Source: Rubrobacter sp. (GTDB lineage: Bacteria > Actinomycetota > Rubrobacteria > Rubrobacterales > Rubrobacteraceae). Taken from it: a stretch of 6,285 nucleotides of DNA. Made by a program: the position numbers and the translations under genes. The stretch covers positions 1-6,285 of the forward strand of contig JAFAPF010000010.1 of assembly GCA_019247245.1 (NCBI GenBank). Reading direction: 5' to 3'. Shown piece after piece: positions 1 to 5,884 of this stretch (positions within the stretch are counted from its first letter, which is position 1; each line of letters starts with the position of its first letter). The notes under the pieces were generated by a model, which was not told the DNA's origin, searched no databases, and saw only the letters and a list, made by a program, of their open reading frames with translations.

Positions 1-102
1 ACTTTTCCCAGACGTTGCCAGTCGATGGCATCCGACAAAGAATGGAGACCTCACACCCGAGCAGGTGGTAGCAGGTTCACACCAGAAAGTGTGGTGGCGA
101 TG
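1..102 (+). repeat. Exact 102-bp direct repeat, copy A
   Basis: Bases 1-102 are identical to 438-539, an offset of 437 bp or two zinc-ribbon units (438 bp if the base lost near 184 is restored). The identity stops with a T at 103 against a C at 540. The copy may extend left of the window. The other modules differ clearly at the nucleotide level, so this pair was recently duplicated or homogenised by gene conversion. Confidence 0.9.
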
Positions 103-123
103 TCACAAGGGACCTGACCATGA

Positions 124-636
124 GTGGGAAGCCAAGATCGCAGACGAGTGCGCCAGGAGACGAGGAGTTGGCTGTCCATTTGTTCCGGGAGACGGGTCTC
201 TGTCACTAACTCCCTCGCTGCTCGCTACCCTGAGCTCGCGAAGGAGTGGCACCCTGAGATGAATGGAGACCTTACTCCCAACAATATAGTTGCGGGTAGC
301 GGTAGGAAGGTGTGGTGGCAGTGCCCCAAGGGGCCCGATCACGAGTGGCAGGCGAGCCTTGATCAACGCACGAGGGCAGGAGTTGGCTGCCCATTCTGTG
401 CTGGAAAGAGGGTTTCGGTTACCAATTCGCTCGCCACACTTTTCCCAGACGTTGCCAGTCGATGGCATCCGACAAAGAATGGAGACCTCACACCCGAGCA
501 GGTGGTAGCAGGTTCACACCAGAAAGTGTGGTGGCGATGCTCTAAGGGCCCTGACCACGCATGGGAGAGAAGCATCGTAGCAGGTCATACGGCGGTAGGG
601 GCTGTCCGTACTGCGCTAGGCAGCAGGTTTCAGTAA
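124..636 (+). pseudogene. Zinc-ribbon segment of the broken helicase gene (second frame)
   Basis: This open frame covers zinc-ribbon modules 2 and most of 3, but its first and last parts are out of register with the parent gene. Homology in this frame starts at the codons for CSGRRVSVTNSL (about 184) and stops near 588; beyond that it reads nonsense to a stop at 634. It has no convincing ribosome binding site at its first ATG. It should be read as an exon-like fragment of the larger broken gene and not as an independent small zinc protein. Confidence 0.55.
438..539 (+). repeat. Exact 102-bp direct repeat, copy B
   Basis: This is the second copy of the sequence at 1-102, lying in zinc-ribbon module 3. 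It covers the end of the linker, the WHPTKNGDLTPEQ stretch and the WWRC motif. Because copy A touches the left edge, the full length of the repeat cannot be read here. Confidence 0.9.
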
Positions 637-2645
637 CTAACTCACTGGCTGCCCTCTATCCGGAACTTGCTGCTCAGTGGCATCCGACGAAGAACGAAAA
701 TCTCACCCCCGAGCAGATAATAGCAGGGTCGAAAAGAGAGGCCTGGTGGTTATGTTCTGAGGGGCCCGATCACGAATGGGAGGCACCCGTTGGTGAGCGG
801 ACTGGCGGCAACGGTTGTCCATACTGCCGTGCACTTCGAGTCTCCGTTACCAACTCTCTGGCTAGCCTGCACCCAGAGCTAGCCAAGCAGTGGCATCCAA
901 CCAAGAACGGTGATCTCTTTCCAGAGCAGGTGGTAGCAGGATCGCATCAGAAGGTGTGGTGGCAATGTCCTAAGGGGCTTGACCACGAATGGGAGGCAAG
1001 CGTCGTTAAGCGTACACGCGGCGGTAGAGGCTGCCCATTATGCAACCAAGGATGGACCCTGGCAGTAGTTCGGAGCTTTGTTACATCTCTCAAGGACCAT
1101 CTGCCCTCACTCACCCCGGCTGAGCTTTATGCGATCTTTCAGCAACGAGGGCTGCTCCAAACAACGGGCAAAAGCCGTGCTTTTGTCAAAGCACTTGCAA
1201 CGGGACGTTTCCCCCAAACGGAGATCGAGAAGTTCGCTGAAGGCAAGCCCTCTCTCGTCGATGAGTTCATTGAGGACTCGACCCAGAATCTTGAAGCACA
1301 AGAAATAGGCGGTAGAAGTCCTCTTTCTGGGGATTGCGCAGATGCCACAGATGGAACCTCTGAGAACGTAAGTGCGCCTATCAAAGACGGTTTCGGCGAT
1401 GAAGTAGATGAGGTAGTTAACGAGACGACAGATGCAGATGAGCAAGAGCTTCCGGTTGTCGAGACTAAAGAAGCACTGACAGCGCTCGACTACGCGGTTG
1501 TGTCCTCTGCTGACGAGGAGGCTATCGAGTTTCTGCTCGCTTCCGCCACAGAGAAGCTTTGGAAGCACGCGTTCCGCAATGAGAAAGACGCCGTTACCCA
1601 GGCCGAAGCCTTTAGCGGTGGAGAGTACGGGGAGCGCGTGAGGGAGTGGTTCTTACAAGAATATCGCGAGGCCAAAGAGCTAAAGATCCCAAAAGGTTAC
1701 GACTTTCGCATCGACGGAGAGCCCACACCGCCTCTTCTGATGCAGCGACTTATCGCTACCCGAGTCCAGAGGGCTAAAAGAGTCGGCAACTGGTCAGGCA
1801 CGGGGGCAGGTAAGACGCTCTCTGCTGTCCTTGCTAGTCGCGTCGTTGGCAGCGACCTTACCGTCATCTGCTGTCCGAACAGCGTAGTGGATGGTTATGA
1901 GACCGGTTGGAGGAGGGAGATCAAAAAGATTTTCCCCGACAGCGTGATCGAGACAAAGACGTTCGAGCCAGATTGGGCAAAAGTGGCTGGTGACGATACA
2001 GGCTTCGAAGCTTTGAACGGTAAGGGGGCACCTCGTTACCTGATCCTCAACTATGAGGCATTCCAACAGCCGAACTCGGCAAATTGGATGCGCTCTCTCG
2101 TCGAGCGAGAACATATTGACTTCATCGTCGTCGACGAGATCCACTATACAAAGCAGCGCGTTGCCGAGGATGTGTCCCGGCGAAGGCAACTCATTACCGC
2201 ACTGGTCTCCCTTGCCGCCGAGCGTAACTCCGATCTTCACGTTCTTGGAATGTCAGCAACACCAGTGATCAACAACCTCCAGGAGGGGAAGAGTCTGGTC
2301 GAGCTAGTCACAGGCCATAAACACGATGACTTAGAAATACGTCCTACGGTACCTAACTGCATGACCCTTTACCAGCACCTGATGAGGCTCGGTGTCCGAT
2401 GGATGCCTAAGTACGAACCGGAATATGACGAGCTAAAACCACCGGTAGATTGTCAAGAGTACATAGAAGAGATCCGCTCCCTCGGACAAGGTAGCACCCC
2501 GCTTGCTCTAGAGCAGATTCTCACCTGCGCTAGGCTGCCAGTTATACGTGAGCATATCCAGCCCAAGACGCTTATCTACACTCATTACATAAAGGGCATC
2601 GACCTACATAAAGGGCATCGACCGTCTTTTGCGAGAGGCGCTTGA
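561..2645 (+). CDS. Segment: zinc ribbons, linker and first helicase lobe (SNF2-like)
   Basis: This is the longest open segment of the broken gene. True homology starts near 588; the ATG at 561 only marks the edge of the open frame. It encodes the end of zinc-ribbon 3, modules 4 and 5, a helical stretch around SLTPAELYAIFQQRG that could be SAP-like, and an acidic Asp/Glu-rich linker. The first RecA-like lobe follows. Visible helicase motifs are Walker A GTGAGKT (1797-1817), motif II DEIH (2133-2144, preceded by hydrophobic FIVV) and motif III SATP (2253-2264). A ...LIYTHYIKGID strand opens the second lobe, where the 19-bp duplication throws the frame and adds a short wrong tail ending at 2645. 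The ATP-binding and hydrolysis residues are all present. As it stands the product would lack motifs V and VI and could not be a working translocase. Confidence 0.75.
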   Translation: MGEKHRSRSYGGRGCPYCARQQVSVTNSLAALYPELAAQWHPTKNENLTPEQIIAGSKREAWWLCSEGPDHEWEAPVGERTGGNGCPYCRALRVSVTNSLASLHPELAKQWHPTKNGDLFPEQVVAGSHQKVWWQCPKGLDHEWEASVVKRTRGGRGCPLCNQGWTLAVVRSFVTSLKDHLPSLTPAELYAIFQQRGLLQTTGKSRAFVKALATGRFPQTEIEKFAEGKPSLVDEFIEDSTQNLEAQEIGGRSPLSGDCADATDGTSENVSAPIKDGFGDEVDEVVNETTDADEQELPVVETKEALTALDYAVVSSADEEAIEFLLASATEKLWKHAFRNEKDAVTQAEAFSGGEYGERVREWFLQEYREAKELKIPKGYDFRIDGEPTPPLLMQRLIATRVQRAKRVGNWSGTGAGKTLSAVLASRVVGSDLTVICCPNSVVDGYETGWRREIKKIFPDSVIETKTFEPDWAKVAGDDTGFEALNGKGAPRYLILNYEAFQQPNSANWMRSLVEREHIDFIVVDEIHYTKQRVAEDVSRRRQLITALVSLAAERNSDLHVLGMSATPVINNLQEGKSLVELVTGHKHDDLEIRPTVPNCMTLYQHLMRLGVRWMPKYEPEYDELKPPVDCQEYIEEIRSLGQGSTPLALEQILTCARLPVIREHIQPKTLIYTHYIKGIDLHKGHRPSFARGA
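2586..2623 (+). repeat. Perfect 19-bp tandem duplication causing a frameshift
   Basis: Two identical 19-bp copies lie head to tail, 2586-2604 and 2605-2623. Nineteen is not a multiple of three, so the second copy shifts the frame by one. Deleting one copy joins THYIKGID directly to RLLREALEEDGW, exactly the continuity expected at the start of the second helicase lobe. Mismatches at both flanks fix the unit at 19 bp. Such a duplication usually arises by replication slippage and can revert by the same route. Confidence 0.95.
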
Positions 2646-3753
2646 AGAAGATGGTTGGAAGGTTGGCTTCTACACTGGAGAAGAGAAGAGCGGCCTAGAG
2701 GGATTCTTGTCAGGAGACGTAGATGTGCTCATCGGCTCGAGCTCCATCGGGACCGGTGTTGATGGCCTTCAGCACGTCTGTAACCGCCTGATTGTCAACG
2801 TTCTGCCCTGGACAGCTGCGGAGTTCGAGCAGCTAAAGGGCCGCATCTATCGCCAAGGTCAGCGTCAAGACAAGGTGACGATGGTCATCCCCCTTACCTT
2901 CGCTGAGGTAAATGGCGAGTGCTGGTCTTGGTGTGAATCGAAGATGCATCGGCTTAGGTTCAAGAAGTCTATAGCCGATGCTGCAGTGGACGGTGTAGTA
3001 CCCGAAGGACACCTTAGGACACCTGCCCAGGCATACCAGGACGTGATGGCGTGGCTTGAACGCCTCGAAACTGGTGAGACCCAGGTAATCAGCCGCCCGA
3101 AGATCAGTGCATCTCTACCAGAGACAGATCCGACCGACGTAGAGTGGCGCAAGCATCGTTACGGTGACTTTTCAAGGATGAACCGAACCTGGAATCAGAG
3201 CCGCAGCGAAGTAACCGACAAGCGCCTTCAGGCAAACCCAGAGGAGTGGGTTCAGTACCACACTCTCTATCGGGAGACACGCAAGGAATGGCCGGTGATT
3301 CCGTTTGAAGAGATGATTCGCTGGTGCAAGAAGCGAAGCGGATATGTCATTGGCGACTTTGGCTGTGGCGAGGCGAAGTTAGCAGAAGCGGTCTCCGACC
3401 GGCACACTATCTACAGCTTTGACCATGTGGCGATAAACGATGATGTAATAGCCTGTGATATGGTACATATTCCACTTGATGATGAAACCCTGGACGTAGC
3501 TATCTTCTCGCTTTCTCTGATGGGAGAGAACTTTACCGACTATCTGAAGGAAGCCCACCGCGCATTGAAGCTCGATGGTCAGCTACACGTCATCGAGGCA
3601 ACCTCCCGCTTCACCGATCGAGATAAGTTTGTTAGGGCTTTGCAAGGGCTTGGGTTCAACGTCTTCCCAGCTCAGGACCTATGGAAGTTCACCCATATTC
3701 AGGCGCAGAAGAGCGAGCTTCAGTCACGCGAGGAGATTCAAATTCAGCTTTAG
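2629..3753 (+). CDS. Segment: second helicase lobe and Rrp8-like methyltransferase
   Basis: This is the 3' segment of the broken gene, in the frame restored by removing one copy of the 19-bp duplication. It holds helicase motif V (GTGVDG, 2749-2766) and motif VI GRIYRQGQ (2839-2862), with the arginine fingers intact. From about 3150 the sequence follows the Rrp8/NML family: an NPEEWVQYHTLYRE stretch and a WP pair, SAM motif I DFGCGEAKLAEAV (from 3355), SFDHVAIND, CDMVHIPLDDETLDVA, and the family hallmark SLSLMGxNxxDYLKEAHRALK, then EATSRFTDRDKFVRALQGLGF. Known Rrp8 proteins make m1A in eukaryotic large-subunit rRNA; here the substrate is unknown. The listed start is a TTG with no well-placed ribosome binding site, so independent translation is doubtful. 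The C-terminal tail after the methyltransferase is short and polar. Confidence 0.8.
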   Translation: MREALEEDGWKVGFYTGEEKSGLEGFLSGDVDVLIGSSSIGTGVDGLQHVCNRLIVNVLPWTAAEFEQLKGRIYRQGQRQDKVTMVIPLTFAEVNGECWSWCESKMHRLRFKKSIADAAVDGVVPEGHLRTPAQAYQDVMAWLERLETGETQVISRPKISASLPETDPTDVEWRKHRYGDFSRMNRTWNQSRSEVTDKRLQANPEEWVQYHTLYRETRKEWPVIPFEEMIRWCKKRSGYVIGDFGCGEAKLAEAVSDRHTIYSFDHVAINDDVIACDMVHIPLDDETLDVAIFSLSLMGENFTDYLKEAHRALKLDGQLHVIEATSRFTDRDKFVRALQGLGFNVFPAQDLWKFTHIQAQKSELQSREEIQIQL

Positions 3754-3952
3754 GCTAATACTGCATGCGCTAAGCTCTGCATCAATAGTGTGGCTTTGGT
3801 AGGTGATCGTTAAGGTCTCGTCCTAGCTACGTGGGATCTTATTAGGCGCTTTAAGCGCAACTTCTTCGGTTTCAAGCTGCATAGCTATTTTGCTTTGTCT
3901 ATTGCCAAATTGACTGTCCCGGCAAGCAGCTGAGAACAGCCAAAAGGATATT

Positions 3953-4446
3953 CTAACCGAAAGCTTCATCCAGGCCATCGACAACGTCTCCGCCGATGCC
4001 CTCTACCAAGTGAGAGTATGTGTCCATCGTCTGCGTGATAGATGCATGACCCAGGAGAGACTGAACGATCTTCGGATGCTGGCGCCGTTCGAAGAGAGCG
4101 GTGGCGAACGTATGGCGTAAGCTGTGGAAGGTGAAGCCCTGATCCCAGAGCCCAGCTTTCTTGAGCAGCGGCTTGAACTCCCGGTAGTAGAGGTTGTTGT
4201 GGTCCGTGGGCCTACCAACCCGGTTGGGGAACACGAGGTCGTGGTCGTGCCACTCAGGGGCGGACAACCTCTCTTCGTTCTGCCTCATCTGTGAGCCTTG
4301 AGGGTAGAGATCACCGTCTTGTTAAGCGGCACAGAGCGGCGACTGACCTGATTCTTCGAGGGACCGAAGGCGAGCCCACTGTCTGTGACTTTTAGTGAAC
4401 GCATCACGGAGAGCTTGCCTGCCTCCAAATCTATGTCTGACCACTT
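3953..4446 (-). pseudogene. Tyrosine recombinase (phage-type integrase), catalytic-domain remnant, frameshifted
   Basis: This is the C-terminal catalytic part of an integrase of the kind that excises and inserts phages and genomic islands. Read on the - strand it runs from KWSDIDLEAG (about 4446) through the beta-hairpin Lys of SKNQVSRRSVPL (Lys codon 4354-4356). The HSLRH box follows (4126-4112, with the catalytic His and Arg), then LLGH (His at 4048-4046) and the nucleophile Tyr of MDTYSHL (4018-4016), ending at a TAG at 3955-3953. The N-terminal arm and core-binding domains and the first catalytic Arg (normally a few residues before WSDID) are missing. The frame breaks at 4288-4285: a TGA after LKAHR overlaps an ATG that resumes as MRQNEERL. 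The join looks like a start-stop overlap, but homology runs through it, so loss of one base is the better reading. The gene cannot be functional. Confidence 0.85.
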
Positions 4447-4767
4447 TTCTATGTCCTTCAGCCAAGAAATTGGAGCAGGTCGGCATCGTCCCTTCCATGG
4501 TCCGGGTGGGTTCTGCTCTGGACAACGCCATCTTTTGGAGAGCTTGGTGGCAACGCTCAAATCCGAGCTTGTGAGTAGAGTGCGGTTTCCCAGCCGAGGG
4601 GCGGCCAAAAGAGGAATCTTTAAGTATCTATTAGAAGCCTTCTACAACACGCGGAGGCTACATTCCTCACTCGGCTATAGAAGCCTGGCAGACTTCGAAG
4701 AGGATACAATGCGAAAAGCTAGCGCGGCGTAAGGTAAACGTGTCCGTATGTGACCAGGGGAATTCCA
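4447..4767 (+). mobile_element. IS3-family insertion sequence, right-end remnant
   Basis: About 320 bp at the 3' end of an IS3-family element remain. They contain the last third of the OrfB transposase, a short trailer, and a probable right terminus at the AGGGGAATTCCA stretch ending near 4767. That terminus is assigned by resemblance to IS3 ends plus the start of unrelated homology (gamma-glutamyltransferase) just beyond. The left end and both upstream reading frames are gone, so no inverted-repeat pair or target duplication can be compared. The left boundary, somewhere in 4447-4457, directly abuts the truncated integrase. Confidence 0.7.
4458..4732 (+). pseudogene. IS3-family transposase OrfB, C-terminal fragment, frameshifted
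   Basis: The first recognisable residues are AKKLEQVGIVPSMVRVGSAL followed by DNAI (to about 4532). After a frame change at the TTTTGG stretch near 4533, homology resumes as ESLVATLKSELVSR and then FYNTRRLHSSLGYRSLADFE, ending at TAA 4730-4732. This matches the end of the DDE (rve-type) integrase core of IS3-family OrfB. The Glu of ESLVATLK is the third catalytic acidic residue; the two catalytic Asp residues lay in the missing upstream part. Roughly 90 residues survive of a protein that is usually near 280-300. A longer open frame starting at 4385 is an accident, because its first part is the antisense of the integrase remnant. Confidence 0.8.
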
Positions 4768-4769
4768 AG

Positions 4770-5662
4770 GTCTACCGAATCCTCACCTCTCTGTCCTTAA
4801 ACAGCCTCCGATTTCGGTACCTTGACGAACATAGAAGCATCACTTTCACGGAGGGCAACAAGTAAGCCTCTTTAGCAGTTCGCGATTACGTTGCCGACCT
4901 GGAAGTACAATTCACACCGCTGGGTCTGCTGCTGTCAAAAAGATATTGGGTCAATATAGCCGCGAACGCAGACCGTTCTCGGGCGGCGTCGAATGCACCG
5001 TTCGCGACGTTCGGTTACCTACGTGTTGTCCGCCTACTAGTTATATGTCTATGTATTTGCCCGCGAGTCCACCTAACGGACAGGCACAAACCACGCATTT
5101 CGTGGTGGTGGATCGAGAGGGTATCGTGGTCAGTGCGACGTAGAGCTTGGGCGACATCTTCGGGAGCAAGACGATGCCGCAAGGGATAGGTATCTGGCTC
5201 AACGGCGCTATTGCGTAGCTACGTTTCGAACCTACCGCAGGGAATGTCTTTGGTGTATTTCCTGGACGCCAAAGCCTCTATGCGCTTTGTCCAATGCTCG
5301 TCATGAGCGATAGGATACCCTAGGTCCCGATACAAACCCCCGGAAGTCGTACCATCACGCAAACGACACCGCAGATGCTGATCATCATGATCCATTTCAG
5401 TATGGGCATCTAGCAAGCGATTACCGCTCCCCGTGTAAGTCATTCGTCCCCAAACGCGCTCGTGGGTGGGACTGGTATACCGCAGGCGGTTCGTAACGGG
5501 CTGTCAGTACTGGGCCACAACGTACAGGTAGATGAGCGCAGGCTGGGCAACGCCCACGGTCTGATCATCGAATATGGCTCTGAAGACAAACCGGTTCGTT
5601 TCACAGGAGGCGCCGATCCGAGAGGCGAGGAGGGCTGTAATCGGGTATTGAGCTCATCTTGA
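4770..5662 (+). pseudogene. Gamma-glutamyltransferase (glutathione hydrolase family), degraded C-terminal part
   Basis: This enzyme family cleaves gamma-glutamyl bonds of glutathione and matures by self-cleavage before a catalytic Thr. In one frame (4770 to about 4990) there is a weak VYR start and then ASLAVRDYVADLE and LLLSKRY, matching the end of the large subunit, with a TAA at 4863. After a frame change before about 5060 the small subunit follows in a single frame to 5662. It contains TTHFVVVDREG (nucleophile Thr codon 5090-5092), SLGDIFGS, RFEPTAGN, TITQTTPQML, ITAPRV, AVRNGLSVLGHNV, LGNAHGLIIEYG and finally TGGADPRGE. Four in-frame TAG codons interrupt it, at 5141, 5216, 5321 and 5411. 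The PGG motif usual before TI has become PGS. It begins immediately after the presumed IS right end, so the upstream two-thirds was probably lost with the IS-related rearrangement. I am sure of the family and sure it is not functional as read. Confidence 0.8.
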
Positions 5663-5723
5663 TTTTCGGGGAGCACACGTGCTTACGCCCGTAGCGCACG
5701 GAATAAGGGCAGACCAAGACGGC

Positions 5724-5732
5724 TGTTATAAT
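5724..5732 (+). promoter_or_regulatory. Extended -10 promoter for tRNA-Leu and possibly trigger factor
   Basis: TGTTATAAT at 5724-5732 is a perfect TATAAT hexamer (5727-5732) with the TG of an extended -10 element. No good -35 hexamer sits 16-18 bp upstream, which extended -10 promoters can tolerate. Transcription would start near 5739, about 14 bases before the tRNA. The gap from tRNA to the next gene is only 51 bp and shows no clear terminator, so read-through into trigger factor is plausible. Confidence 0.65.
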
Positions 5733-5752
5733 CCCGGTAGGTTTTCATGCTA

Positions 5753-5833
5753 GCGAGAGTGGTGGAATGGTAGACACGCTAGATTTAGGATCTAGTGCCC
5801 TCGGGCGTGCGGGTTCAAGTCCCGCCTCTCGCA
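5753..5833 (+). tRNA. tRNA-Leu (anticodon UAG)
   Basis: A full cloverleaf can be drawn. The acceptor stem is GCGAGAG (5753-5759) with CTCTCGC (5826-5832) and discriminator A at 5833. The anticodon stem is CTAGA/TCTAG with loop TTTAGGA and anticodon TAG at 5786-5788. There is a long class II variable arm (TGCCC...GGGCG region), and a T-arm GCGGG-TTCAAGT-CCCGC. The long variable arm, the anticodon and the A discriminator agree on leucine, reading CUA and other CUN codons. CCA is not encoded; the next bases are CAA. Confidence 0.95.
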
Positions 5834-5884
5834 CAACGCCTGTAGCGGCTGAGCAGATTGGGTTGGTCGAGAAGAGTTGGGTGT

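Larger units (their letters stand above)
1..1043 (+). repeat. Tandem zinc-ribbon (DUF4379-type) coding repeats, five copies visible
   Basis: Five consecutive modules each carry a WHPxxNxxLxP segment, a WWxC motif, a DHxWE motif and a closing GCPxC, joined by a VSVTNSLAxLxPEL linker. The Trp codons of WHP start at 26, 247, 463, 678 and 891, so the period is 71-74 codons once the two lost bases are allowed for. The Cys of WWxC, the His of DHxW and the two Cys of CPxC are likely zinc ligands, by analogy with the Pfam probable zinc-ribbon family. The last module ends with GCPLC at 1029-1043. Such arrays probably bind nucleic acid, but no module shows its specificity. In repeat 1 the second Cys of CPxC is lost to the frameshift near 184. 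In repeat 3 the break near 588 falls between DHAWE and GCPYC. The array starts upstream of the window, so its true copy number is unknown. Confidence 0.85.
1..3753 (+). pseudogene. Zinc-ribbon array / SNF2 helicase / Rrp8-like methyltransferase, 5'-partial, three frameshifts
   Basis: This is one long gene read in successive frames (about 1-184, 184-588, 588-2604 and 2605-3753) with continuous homology across the breaks; its 5' end lies outside the window. Order of parts: five or more DUF4379-type zinc ribbons (to 1043), a helical segment (about 1063-1250), an acidic linker (about 1254-1470), an SNF2-like helicase core (about 1680-2900) and an Rrp8-like methyltransferase (about 3150-3720). The breaks are a lost base near 184, a lost base near 588, and a 19-bp tandem duplication at 2586-2623. 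Undoing all three restores one protein of more than 1,240 residues in the window. Its architecture suggests a nucleic-acid-binding, ATP-driven enzyme that methylates RNA or DNA; that function is inference. A TAG at 3751 ends it. Sequencing error at the two single-base breaks cannot be excluded, but the 19-bp duplication looks like a genuine mutation. Confidence 0.85.

Noticed and set aside
1107..2240. Long - strand open frames opposite the helicase gene.
   Set aside because: They are shadows of the + strand coding frame, with no recognisable motifs of their own.
3846..3858. Near-palindrome GCGCTTTAAGCGC downstream of the big gene, as a possible terminator.
   Set aside because: The stem is short, the loop is too small when fully paired, and no T-run follows. 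The surrounding 3754-3952 holds no gene or clear signal that I can support.
3754..3952. Search for an attachment-site copy of the tRNA-Leu 3' end next to the integrase.
   Set aside because: I found only trivial short matches such as GTCCCGG, not a repeat of useful length.
4285..4608. A 107-residue open frame on the - strand with an ATG near 4608.
   Set aside because: Only the part from KWSDIDLEAG onward (below 4447) is integrase. The N-terminal part is antisense of the IS3 transposase.
4385..4732. A 115-residue open frame on the + strand.
   Set aside because: Its first part is antisense to the integrase remnant and only the last part is transposase. It is a chimera created by the scar, so only the transposase part is annotated.
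4946..5143. A 65-residue open frame as a small gene.
   Set aside because: Its end (TTHFVVVDREG) is the catalytic start of the gamma-glutamyltransferase small subunit. The preceding part is out-of-frame large-subunit sequence.
5219..5676. Two - strand open frames (5219-5443 and 5440-5676).
   Set aside because: They are antisense to the recognisable gamma-glutamyltransferase frame, have no family resemblance, and lie in decayed DNA.
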